64,000 nucleotides of DNA, from contig JARWMV010000249.1 in the NCBI GenBank assembly GCA_030998015.1, positions 558,001-622,000 on the forward strand. The letters are read 5' to 3'. Below are positions 45,281-56,464 of the stretch, one piece after another. The notes under the pieces are model-generated. The model was not told the DNA's origin. It saw only the letters and a program-made list of their open reading frames with translations, and did not search any database. The translations under genes and the position numbers were made by a program. Position 1 is the stretch's first letter; the number at the start of each line of letters is the position of its first letter. The DNA is from Ceratorhiza oryzae-sativae (taxonomy: Eukaryota > Basidiomycota > Agaricomycetes > Cantharellales > Ceratobasidiaceae).

Positions 45281-46667
45281 CTAGATGGTGGTGCCGCTAC
45301 AACCGGAGTGAGTGCGATTCAGAGCAAGGATGGCGTACTGGAGGTGCTTGCGAGAATTTTTGGCTCGAGTTGATCAACTGGGATTGGATCTGGGATTGGA
45401 TTTTTCGTTGTCGTATTTATTCAAGTGAATGCATCGCACTGGGCTTTCCCCCCCGAATGTGGGCGCGTGACTTGTGCGGTACCGGGTGAGGCATTTACTG
45501 CGGTGGCCACGTGGCGATGTCTGGCGATGGCTCTCTGGTTTACTGGATCGTTTGGCGCCCACAGGAGTTTTGTGGCCAAACGCCGTGGCGTCAGAGTGTT
45601 GGCGTCACCGGGCTTGGCGGGGTTGTTTCACCGACCCTCAGATCAGGCGATGACAGTGTGAAGGAATGTTTGGATTGTCTCAGCCTTTGTGTGAACGTGG
45701 CGTCGGGCGTCAACGCATTTACAGACACGTCAACTCGGGCGCGGTGGTCATCATCAAGCATGTCGAGGAAGGACAAGGCACTAATTATTTTGCTAATGAC
45801 ACTGCGTCGAGGCGATTAAGTCGAGAGCGGATACATGACCCGCCGATTGACGGGTGTGACGTGCCATGTTGCCTGGATGAGGTATGGGACAATTGTGTTG
45901 CTGTTTTAAGAGTCGAAGCATGCAATGACGTATTGGAGACGATAAGTCGGGCGCTTATGTGAACAAGGTGGGAAGATCTGGCTGAGGTCAAATCTCGGCT
46001 GTGGGTCTTGTTCGGTCGATGGTGGCGAAGAATCCCAAGAGCCAATCACGGTTAATTAGGGTATTTACGTTATTATTTTGTTTTACGTTTTTTTATGTTG
46101 TTGCTATCTGTTATCTTGGATGCTAGGGGCTGGCCGGGACGGGTTGGCGGGTTCCGAACAAGCAAACGAATTGGCACGATTGTTTTGCAGGCCTGGGGGG
46201 CGTGAGGTGATAGATTGCGTGGAGGGTGTCAAAAAGGCAAGCACACGCGGATGATGGATGGAGATAGATGTGTGGGATGAGAAGCCTGGGCCGCCGATCA
46301 GCTGGAGAAATGGTAATTTCGACGCCACGCAGACGGTGTGGATGGTGGAGGATCGAGGCCGCCGCCGTATTTTCGATGAAATTTCGCAGACGACGGGGGG
46401 GGCGGGCGAAGAGGATGAACGATCAGCCGGCTGGATCAAGCGCCGGAAGATCAGTGCTGTTGGTGCGATAAGTGTTGTTCGCTCGGATTGGGCTGGGCGG
46501 GGGGTTCTAGCGAGGGCATATAAGGAGTCAGGGGCCGGGAGTCTGAATTGGCAGTGTGGCGTTGTTTGCATCCGCCCTCCTAATCGCGTGGGCCAAACAG
46601 GGCCAAATGGATGGGCTCAGAACATAAAGCCTGTGCCGGGTGGTTCCCCCCCCCGCACGCTCGCCCC
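45281..46667. other. Intergenic region, no gene seen
   Basis: Almost 1.4 kb downstream of the subtilase. It contains several short frames in both directions, none with family likeness. The last 150 bp become very GC-rich with poly-C just before the next ATG. Confidence 0.4.
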
Positions 46668-49600
46668 ATGACGCCCTCGCTGCCGCGCGCTGCCCTCAGC
46701 ATCGACGCGCTGGTCGACCACGTGCCCCAGCCGCCGCGGACCCGCCAGTGCGGCAAGTGCCAGGAGGCCCACTCCCGGGTAAGCGCTGGCCTGCGCCCGC
46801 ACGAGCCCCCTCTGATGCATACACAGTGCGACGGCAGAGACCCGTGCCACAGCTGCGAGCTCCGCGGCACCCTCTGTGGCTATGCCTGGTCCTCCTTTAG
46901 CGCCCCGCCCCCCGCACCCGTCCCCCACCCCCCGCCACCCGCCCGGCCCCAGCCCGGATACGCCCAGCACGTGCTCTACTTCCCCCCGCCGGCCAAGCGC
47001 CCCGCCCGCCCGCCCGACCCGCCGCTCGCCCGCCCCCCGCCCGCCGACGGCGGATGGGCCATCGTGCCCGCAGGCACAAACGCCCCGGCCGTCACCCGCG
47101 GCGGGGAGCCCGGTCCACCCATCAAACCCTGTAAGACGTGCCAGGCGCGGAACACAACAGTCAGTGTCTTACTGATCCCCCTCCACTTTTTTTTGGCCAG
47201 TTGTCTGACCTTGGTTCTAGTGCGACGGTGTCGTCCCCGTCTGCGGCTCGTGTCGCACGCGCAGGCTCGAGTGCTACATTGCCGCCCCCGCCGCGGCCAC
47301 GACGGCGATCCCAGAACGCCAACGTGTTCAGTCCACCCGCCCTGCGTCCTCGCACAACAAGGTACCGGCCCTCCCGCGCGGTCTTGCGCCCTCGGAGGCC
47401 CAGACCCAGGCCGCACCGCCCCACCCGGCACGTACTCGGGCCCTCAGCTCCAACGAAGACGGAAAGCCATCGCGAGCGAGTTTGAGTTTTATGCTCAATC
47501 CGACTCCCGCATCTGAACAGCCGGTGGCGTCGAGTTCCCGCGTACCGCCCCCAAGACCACCCGAGCTCGTGCGTTCACCGCCCGTGCCCGCTGCACTCGT
47601 TACTCCGCCGACTCCCATTGCTCCCAATGGTCTGGAGCAGGCCCAATCGCGCATGGACGTCGACGCCCGCCCACCGAACCGCCCCGTCTCGCCCATGCTT
47701 GAACCCCGGTCCGGCTCTCCCCTCAGTCCGTCTTCGTCTACGGCCGCCGGTGGAGCAAGCTTGTCTCGCCGGCCGTCTCGAAAGCGCTCGGCCTCTCCGT
47801 CCTCGCTCCACGAACGATGGAACTCGTCATCGCCCAGCCGGGAAAGCGTGTCGAGCGAGTCGTATGCGCGTCCTTTGTCCGACTCGCGTTCGATCCGTAC
47901 CTCGTTTGACTCTCACTCTGCCCGACCCTCGATTGATTCACTCTCCGGACGCCCGCTAGACTCGCACTCGAACAGGCTTTCTATCGACTCTCAGACATCT
48001 CGTCCCTCGATCGATTCGTATCATCCTCATCCCTCCGCTGACGAAGTACGCGAACGCCCACGCTCCAAATCCTCGCTCAGCCATCTGCTCGACGGCGACG
48101 GTCAGGGTGGGATCGCTCGACAGCCTGCACCCACGCCCCCTCGCCCGATCTCGAATTCTGGCTCTCGCCCGACCAGCAAACGTGGCTCGATCTCAACAGC
48201 CATGGCCGACATGCGACTCAAAAGCGCTGCCACTTCGCGCGCCTCGTCCCCCGGCTCGACCACCAGTCGCGAGCGCGCGCACGCATGGCCCACGTTTAGC
48301 ACCGTTGGCGAAACCATGGGCCCAGACGTCTGGCGAAACGAGACCGAGGCGGATATGCGTCGGCGTGAGATCGAGGCCGAGGAACGTAAAAAAGCCAGAC
48401 AGGCCAGAGGCACTGACGTTGAGATGACGGACCCGGTCTCGCACGGCGAGGTGGATCTGCACCGCAGGAGGAGCGAGGGGCCCAAGCGGCGGCGGATTGG
48501 GTCCGAGGAAGAGATGGCGGACCACGGTGTGTCGATCCTTGAACAAATTCGTCGCGCGTCGGGGGAGGGTTCTAGACGGACATCCCTCGATGACGTGACG
48601 CCCATCCGACGGACTTCGGCCGACGACGTTCCGTCCAGACGAACCTTGGCTGATCATGATGCTCACGCTAAACCGAAACGTCATTCGACAGATGATGCCC
48701 AGACGAAAAGGGTCCCGGGCGCGTGGCAGGAATCGGTGATTGTCGTGAGCGATTCGCCAAAGGTGCAGTCGAATGTCTGGATGGTGCTCGAGGCTGACGA
48801 GAGCAAGGAAGTCCTGATCGCGAGTCCCGTCGAGGAGGCGGCCCCGGCGACGAATGGTGTGTCGGTGCCTGCACCGAACGTGTCTGGCGATGGGCTGCGC
48901 AAGGATTCGGGCGATGTACAACGCCAGGGTTCGAGCGATGCGTCGAACAGGGCTGTTCCTACCCCCTCGTCCAATGGGGTTGTACCTAGTACTGCGTCGA
49001 GCAAGGCTCCTGAATCGGACAAGACTTCTGGCGAAGCTCCAAGCAAGAACGTGCCTGGGGATGTACCTGTCAGAAACGGCATCCTAGACGACCTGAGAAG
49101 GAATAGCGCCGGAGAAATCAAGCGTTCGCCGTCGATCGACAGCCGGAACGGGTCAACTCCGCCCATGTCTAAACCGTTTCCGCACATCTGGCCACCACCT
49201 TCAATCCCCACACTCGAGACGAAAAAGGGACGAAAAAAGGCCGAGCCAGAGCCTGCGCCGTCGCGTAGTTTTATCACCCAGAGGAACTTGCCGTCTGCTT
49301 GTGCCCCCGCTCCCGTCGAGGACGATGCGAGGGACAAGGAGCCAGGTGCAAAGGATGCCGGTTCGAGTCTTCGCTCGCTGGCGAATATGACAACCCGTGG
49401 AGCATTCATGTCTTCGATGCAAGATTTTCTATCCCAGCCAAAGCACAAGGGAAGGGCGGTGATTATGACCAAGGCCTTGATGAAAGATGCGCTCAGCGTT
49501 TTGCTCGACCCAGCTACGGATGAACTGTTGAAGGACTATATTCAGCCCGAGCGGCCGGGTCCGCGATCTAAGCTTGAGCGCTCGGGTTCACAATCCAAGC

Positions 49601-50396
49601 TCGAACGCTCTGGGTCGCAACCTCTACTTGAACGAACTGGTTCGCAGGCTAATGGTTCTCAGACTAGAGACGACGAAAAGTCGAGTCGCGACGGCACCCC
49701 AGCCCAAGGCCGCAAGCCGAGCGACACGCCTGATCACACGACACTCGAATTCCGGGCCTGGGCCAAGCGAATGTTCTCGACCGTCAAAACGGCGCGCGGA
49801 GAAGACGTGTTGGCGTTTGGCGGCAAGCCCGTAACGATCGAGGATGATATCTACGAGACGATCGTGTTGTGTCATTCAAAGGGCAACCATTGCAGTGCGG
49901 AGGAAACGGTTAGGCTCGTTGAGCAGGCGCATGTGGGTCATTTTTCTTTTTTTAATTTCCGTCGTTCCGCTTGAGGAGGGAGATCTGATTGAGTATTTTG
50001 GGGTGGTTATAGAGTTGGGTGCCACGCGTATTGGTCGAGGCGTTTGTCCAAAAATGTCCTGGTTGCCCTGCGTCGAATAAGGTAGCGAGTGCTACGGCTA
50101 GGCCAAAGAAGCGCAAGTGGGTTCGCAAGGACGAGAAACAGCCCGCTGTAGCCGCACCTGTTAAGCGTAAGCCTGTGACGGGGCGGAAAGGAAAGGCGGG
50201 AAGGAAGAAGAAAGCTGCGGATGAGTCTGAGGAAGAGCAGGAGCATGATGCCGAGGAGCAAGAGCATGAGATGGAAGAAGACGAGCTCGGTGAAGAGATA
50301 GAGGCCGAGCCCGAGGTCGAGGAAGAGGAGATGGAGAGCGAGGACGAGACGATCGCGCGGCCGGCGAGCGTAAAGATGGATGTAGATGATGCGTAG
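46668..50396 (+). CDS. Large protein with two Zn2Cys6 clusters (putative transcription factor)
   Basis: Exons 46668-46778, 46827-47159, 47221-49932 and 50013-50396 total 3540 nt, 1179 residues. The first cluster is QCGKCQEAHSRCDGRDPCHS plus CELRGTLC, spacing C-2-C-6-C-5-C-2-C-6-C. The second is CKTCQARNTTCDGVVPVCGS plus CRTRRLEC, spacing C-2-C-6-C-6-C-2-C-6-C. In each, an intron lies just before the third cysteine. The middle (about 200-900) is disordered, Ser/Pro/Arg-rich, with repeats such as RRTSADDVPS and KLERSGSQ. The C-terminal part is folded-looking: MTTRGAFMSSMQDFLSQPKH and FRAWAKRMFSTVKTARGEDV, then SWVPRVLVEAFVQKCPGCPA, where a Cys pair recalls zinc-binding ends. A basic then acidic tail closes it (KRKPVTGRKGKAGRKKK, then EEEQEHDAEEQEHEMEEDEL). 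DNA binding is inferred. An upstream ATG at 46611 is possible. Confidence 0.7.
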
Positions 50397-51562
50397 TATT
50401 CCGTATGGTTAGAGCACGGACACCCTCCCCCCTTGTTGTTTGTTTCGATGTCTTGTTGTTTCGTTGTTCTTTGCTCATTTGTACCACCTGTATGCATGTG
50501 TTTGAATTGTATATGTGCCGGATGACGTGTAATCGCTCTATGTATAGTTTGGGCTGATGGGTAAGAGGTTCAATGACGAGATAGGAAGGGAGTTTCGAAA
50601 GACAAATACCAGCAGAGCTCGTACATGATCCTTGCCGATGAGTGATCTGAGCTGAAGCTTGCGTCGCATCATTTTGATTTCGAGCAGAGGCGATCGCCCG
50701 TTAGTCATGCTGACTCACCGCGTGGCGAGCAGTCGCAGCTCGACAACAGCCGTGGTCTTGGGTCGTTGCTCACTAGCGCGCCCATCCATAACAGGCTTTG
50801 GTGCATCCAACAGCAACGTCCGAGGCTTCACTTGTGTTGTCGTTGGTGCGTGGGTGGCGCCGAGTTGGATAGCGCTGGGCCTTGTTCTCGTATCTCTTGC
50901 CGACATTCCCTCTCGGATTGGGTTCCGGAACAATCCACTGCGGTCGGCACGCTCAATCAGCAACCCGTCGAAAACCCGCTGGCCCACATTCGTCCGAAGG
51001 GTGTAGCTTATGACGGACGTATACCGATTTTAGACAGTCCTTCGTCATTCCGTGTGGCCGTTTCGAACTGGACAGATATGGATGGGATGTGGGTATGCCG
51101 TATACCTGCCGTGTGCTTTTCGTTCGATGGTGCGGGGCTATATCGTTGTTCACCGGACCCTGGGTTGAGATGGTCCAGCACCTACATATACTATTCCCCC
51201 ATCCCCCCCGCGGGCTCTGCGGGTTTCAGCTGCCGAAAAGGCTGTTTATCCGAGCGGCAAGTTGGCAGGACCGCTGACTGATGACGTCGGGAGAACTATT
51301 ACCGAGTGAGCCACAGGCTCGCATACCCCAAACGCACCGATATCTGTCCACAGCGCTGTATACAATTCCCGCATTCCAACGGATTTATCTCCATACCTCT
51401 CAAGTTGACTCAGCCGCCTATTGCTGTCTCGAGTGTAAGCGAGATGGCGTATTTTCTTTCTTTCTTTGGGTGGGGAAGTTATAAAACATGGGTGAGACTG
51501 GCGGTGGTTGTGTCAGTTTTTCTTGCTTTCCTTCCCTCTTTGGCGAACGAGCGAGCGAGTGA
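50397..51562. other. Intergenic region, no gene seen
   Basis: About 1.2 kb between two plus-strand genes. The overlapping frames at 50659-51281 look like shadows without splice logic. The upstream region of the transporter gene lies here. Confidence 0.35.
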
Positions 51563-53704
51563 ATGATGCAGTCGTCACAAGCTTCGTCAAGCGAGACTTT
51601 GGGCGCCCCCAGGGCTCCACCGCCTGTGAATCCCCACGCATACGATCAAGAAAAGGCAGCGCTTGCTCAGCCGGACGTACCAGACGGAGGTCTCAAGGCG
51701 TGGATGACGGTACGTGTGAATTTGCCTGATAAATTAGTCTGGAAATTGATTATTTTTTGGGGGACTAATCAAAGGTGGCTGGATCGTAAGTTGAAATCGA
51801 TAGCTGATCGATTGTTTGTGCTGACCGTGTTGGTGGGACAGGTGGTTGATTTTGTTTTGTACCTTTGGGTGAGTCTAATCGTTCCTTGTCGACTAGTCGA
51901 GTCTGACCGTGGGTGATATCTAGATACTTGAATGCTTTTGGTGTATTTCAAGATTACTATGCTCGAGACTATTTGACTAGCAAGGTAAGCAAGTTGAATA
52001 CTCACGTGGACGGTCGCTCATGGGTTGCTCTAGACTACATCCACAGTGTCATGGGTCGGTTCCACACAACTCTGCCTGCTATTCATGATGGTCAGTTGTG
52101 ATCAGAGGCTCGTCGATCAATGAAATTCGTAACCCTGTTTTTCCTTTGGCAGGGTCTCGTGTCGGGCAAGCTGTTCGACCTGGGATATTTCCATTGGTGT
52201 GTTGGTGTTGGTTCGCTCGTATATGTGTTCTGGTAAGCAAGATGTTTATGTCCAGAGGCGTCTGTTGACCCCTCCATAGTCTATTTATGCTATCTCTGGC
52301 TCACAAAAACGAGTACTATCAGATCTTCCTTCCTCAGGCTATCGGCCTAGGGTTGAGCCAAGGATTGCTCTTCCTCCCCTCTGGCAAGTCTCACGGTATC
52401 TTTCTCTCGAACAACGCACTCATTCTCTAAACAGTCGGCGTTATCTCGCATCATTTTAGGAAGAGGCGTTCACTGGCGATGGGCATTGTTCTTACCGGTT
52501 CATCCTGCGGGGGAATCGTCTTCCCAGTTATGCTCAATAATATTATCAAGCGATCTGGGTTTGGCTGGGGCGTGCGAGATACGGCGTTTGTCGTCTTGGG
52601 CAAGTCATCCAGGTTGCATACACCCTTGTTATACTCACATCTTGAGCCAGGCTGCCTAATTGCCGCCAACTGATGATGAAGACGCGTCTTCCGCCCAAGG
52701 CTGACCGGGTGCCTCCCCCTCCTCCCGATATTCGGGGAATTGTGTCTCATGGGTATTTCAGCTTACGGTTGCCGGGTGAGTTCATTGATCGGTATCTTTA
52801 TATTTTTGTTGAAAACGGTGGTTTCAGCTCGTTCTTGATCATGCTGGGAATTTGGTTCCCAATTTTCTACATTCAAGTGAGTGACTCCTCATATCCTTGT
52901 TACATTATAATAAGTTTCTGTAGCTATTTGCCGTTGTGCACGACATTGACGCCAATCTGGCATTCTACTCGGTATGTCCTACCCTGTGTCTCATTTACAA
53001 CGAAACCCTTACATTGTCTGGTCCCCTGTAGCTCGCAATCTTGAACGCGGCCTCGGTCTTTGGACGAACCATTCCCAATTTTATGGCCGATGTGAGTCGC
53101 ATTTTTGATCCACCAATCCACGTCCGAACGAGATGTTTGGTGATACAGAAAGTTGGTATTTTCAACGTGATTATCCCTTGCTCCGGGGTCGTCGGGGTTT
53201 TGATATTCGCAATGTTCGGTGTCAAGTCTCCTGGCGCGCTCATCGTGTTTTCTATATTATATGGGTTCTTTTCTGGAGCTTGTGAGTAGTCTTCTTCTTT
53301 ACCTCAAAACTCGATGTGCTGAAACAATTGTCCAATTAGTTGTTTCACTGATTTCACCCATGTTCATCGCACTTGCAAGACATATGCACGAAGTTGGGTG
53401 AGTCTAGTTTGGTATCCAGGTGCTAGGATGACCCTAACATGTTCAAATTGCAGTGCACGACTTGGCCTTGGGTTCGCAGTCGTTGGTATTGCGGCGCTTG
53501 TTGGCACGCCCATTTCTGGAGCGTTGCTAACGGATGAAAATTTGTGGTACCGGCCAATTGTATTTGCTGGGGTAAGTCGCGAGTTTGCTTGAGTTCCATG
53601 GGTTCTAAACCACGATTGCGCAGGTTGTTGTTTTGGCTGGAACTGCTTGCCTTTTGGGTGCACGCATCATGCACGCGAAGGACAAGGGGCATCCATATGT
53701 ATGA
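51563..53704 (+). CDS. MFS transporter, fungal monocarboxylate-transporter (MCT) type
   Basis: Start MMQSSQASSSETLGAPRAPP. The family signature PDGGLKAWMTVAGSW is formed across two short introns (51709-51774 and about 51786-51840). Membrane segment 1 is SWLILFCTFGYLNAFGVFQD with YYARDYLTSK after it. Further exons give WVGSTQLCLLFMMGLVSGKL, LFMLSLAHKNEYYQIFLPQA and RKRRSLAMGIVLTGSSCGGI. The central loop is RLPPKADRVPPPPPDIRG. The second half is FLIMLGIWFPIFYIQ, LNAASVFGRTIPNFMAD, VIIPCSGVVGVLIFAMFGVK and LGLGFAVVGIAALVGTPISG, ending AKDKGHPYV. About twelve membrane helices are present in the order usual for fungal MCH/riboflavin-type carriers in the plasma membrane. The substrate cannot be named. 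There are at least eight introns, so exon borders are approximate. Confidence 0.85.
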
Positions 53705-54688
53705 TATCTAGACTAGACATTTAATTTCTAGACAAATTGTCCTTGTATACTATATCGCTAATTCTAATGATTAAGATCATTATATATTATTAAACGGTTG
53801 GGCTTTCGGACGAGACTAACAGGACAAGACCGGTTCCTTTCTGGGCTAGTCTGGTTGAAACAGAGGGGTCATGTTGCGAATATTGTACCATCCCGCAATA
53901 GAGGCTTGTAAATGAAGAGGTTGGCTCATAGGTTCGCTATAGCATGGCGCATACATGTAGTTCTTGAAGCAGCTGGTCCATACGAAATGAGTACTAGAAG
54001 ACTGTCTGTATGCTCCATGCCGGGGAAACCCTTTGTAACTCGATTATTTGGGCTCAAAGTCTTCGGCTCACCACGTTATACGCACTACAGTTCATATAAC
54101 CCAAGATACAAGAAGCCCAGATCTTTGATGAGTCTCGTGGTTATGTAGAAACGCATATGACTTCTCTCTGCATTGCTGCGACGGACCTGGAAGAACGGCT
54201 CAAATATAAGAATCAATCGAGCCGAGTCGCAAAGTGAAATACAGAGGATATTGAAAAGTTTACCTGATGAACGGACGACTTCGTGTAGTGTCTTCCACCA
54301 ATCGCCAATCCGTTCAATGGCAGTCAACAACTATGCTCATTCGGCAAAAAGCCTGACTAGAGCAGAGAGATAAAGCAAGTAGCTCTATTTCACAGATCAC
54401 AGACCAGCAAGACGATGTGGGCGTTGTAGGTATAAGCCTCAGGTGGCCACGATGCGTACATCCTCTTCTGTTAGCGGTCTAATATGATGTCAGGTTGGCA
54501 CTACCGGCTTTCCGATAATGTAGGGCACAATGTATCATGATCTGTCTCAAAAGTGTCAAGCTTTATTTTTGAAATAAACAGAGACCATAAACTAAAGGCG
54601 AGACAAGAAAACTTGACCATCCCCGTCTGGGACCATTTTATCGACTAGCCACTCTCACTTAGTGTGGACCGACTAATATACTTGAAAA
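53705..54688. other. Intergenic region between convergent genes
   Basis: About 1 kb between the 3' ends of the transporter and the O-fucosyltransferase-like gene. Only short spurious frames were seen. Confidence 0.4.
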
Positions 54689-56267
54689 CTACACAAATCG
54701 AATGCTGCCCTTGGGTTTACCCTTCTTGGTTCGTAACAATACTACGTTGCTCGAGAAATCCGAGAACTGATATCACCAGGGAGGAAATTGAACGGTGATC
54801 AGCAGCCCTCAAATCCGGAGGAATAAATCGCTCCTTACCCCGTTTCCAACAAATGCTTCAGCGCTAGCCGCAAGTTCCATATCTATTGCAGCAGACTCAA
54901 CCTTTGCCCCAGCCCTCGCCCACCGGAGACTACTCCATCCTTGCTGTTGTGTCAACTCGTACTTGAGCTGTTCAAACCAACGTTTTCGGGTGGCCCATTC
55001 CTCGGGAGTTAGCCCCATGGGACCATCAACCAGATAGACATGTTTGAGTCTTGAAGATGATGCCGAGCCACCAGTGGAGAATGCTGTACGCAATGCACCC
55101 AGCCTCCCTACAAGCTCAGAGACCGTCGGATTACAGCGCTGGGCGTAATAACTCGCCGTCGACGGAAGCTCAAAGACTGTTGGCAAGCCGCGGAGGTGGG
55201 CAAAAGTGCGGAATGGAACTCCAAGAGATGCCAGAGTTCCGCACGGGTCATCAGAAGTTCGAGAATGAACCGGCTGGGGAGGGAGGTGAGCTTGGAGAAC
55301 GACTGTATTATTCAGGGTTGGAACGCCATCGACCGTAGATGATTTTGGTATGATCTCAGAGGCGGCACTGTAGACTTTGTATGAGAATGTGTAGTGTTCG
55401 AGGATTGGGGAAGCGGTGATAGTATCGAAAAGTGGCTGAATCAGCGGGAATTCAAGCACCCTAAGACCACTTGGTTAGCAAGAATCCAGGGGCGAGAATG
55501 GTGGCTAATGACTTTTCGGTAAATAACTCTCCTACAACCTCGACGCACAGTGCGTTGGATTCCTTCAGCTTGCTAGCCCATGTGTCCATCAACGTCTTTG
55601 GGTTGTATTTGGCGTCGGCTAGGTCCTGAGGCGAAACGTTGAGCACCGTACGCTTCAGCCGTGGGCATACTTGGTTCCAGCCCAACGATGATATAGGCTT
55701 CTGTTGCTCTAGAATAATTACAGGGCATCAGTTGCCGCATTCCTTTCGAATACAAACTAGCGCTCACTCTCTTTTACAGTCCAGTTTTTCCCTATATCCA
55801 TTATCGCTGTTAAGGGTACAACTTGGCTCCGCAACCACCACGTTTGATACTTTCCCAAAGGGGCAGGTTCTATTGGATCATAGACATAGGCGCGGTTGGC
55901 CGCGTAGGCAAGGTGTCCATAGAGTAACCTGTGCGTACCGTGCTCAATACTGAAACTTGGAAATATACGTGGTTACTTACAGACTCGCAAATGCCTCGTC
56001 CGCCCTTGCTTCCTGCTTTCAATTGTTGTATCACTGTTGAATGCCACCCACCCACCTTGCATAGGATCTCGTTTTGAAGTAAAGATACCGGACCTTTTCC
56101 TCCCTCGCAGCAACTTCATTCGCTTCATTTATTTCATTATTGAAGTAACTCTCGTAGCCTGAGACTGGTTGTGGCCCGGAAAGAACTCGGAAATAGTACA
56201 AGGCCAGCCCGAAGAACGCGAGCAAGGCATAGAATCGTCGACGACGGAGGAGACCCCGGGAGAACAT
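54689..56267 (-). CDS. Type II membrane glycosyltransferase, O-fucosyltransferase-like
   Basis: Minus-strand start MFSRGLLRRRRFYALLAFFG: basic residues then a single membrane anchor (FYALLAFFGLALYYFRV), as in Golgi type II enzymes. Exons follow in order: the stem to YARWVGGIQQ; a piece with HRLLYGHLAYAANRAYVYDP; then CPRLKRTVLNVSPQDLADAK; and the long exon to 54809 with FDTITASPILEHYTFSYKVY and LKHVYLVDGPMGLTPEEWAT. The end AAIDMELAASAEAFVGNG is joined over an intron (about 54806-54767) to FSDFSSNVVLLR and a stop at 54689. The terminal 'DMELA..AE.F.GNG.S..SSNV' pattern matches GDP-fucose protein O-fucosyltransferase-like fungal proteins. Enzyme activity is inferred. The upstream ATG at 56360 would hide the anchor. 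It is divergent from the metacaspase gene, 197 bp apart. Confidence 0.7.
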
Positions 56268-56386
56268 GCGAGGACATATCGAGGTAGATGGTCTAACGGG
56301 AGATCTTGTGAGACGTGGTCCTCCGTGCGAGGGCAGCACTGGTTGTCGCTTTTCTTGCATAGGGTGTTACCGTGGAGGCCGTGTGG

Positions 56387-56407
56387 CACGTGACCTTCCT
56401 CACGTGA
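56387..56407. promoter_or_regulatory. Paired CACGTGA sites in divergent promoter
   Basis: CACGTGACC and CACGTGAGA lie 14 bp apart between the O-fucosyltransferase-like gene (minus) and the metacaspase gene (plus). The same pair with similar spacing lies before the UBE2S-like gene at 709-728. A bHLH-type binding site is inferred. Confidence 0.35.
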
Positions 56408-56464
56408 GACTACACCTGTCAGCGTCTAACTCAAATCGGGTGGAATTAGTCTTCTTCCCATAAA

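Noticed and set aside
48193..49472. Long minus-strand frames (242 and 263 residues) over the Zn2Cys6 protein gene
   Set aside because: They are antisense shadows caused by high GC and Ser/Arg-rich coding on the plus strand, without domains.
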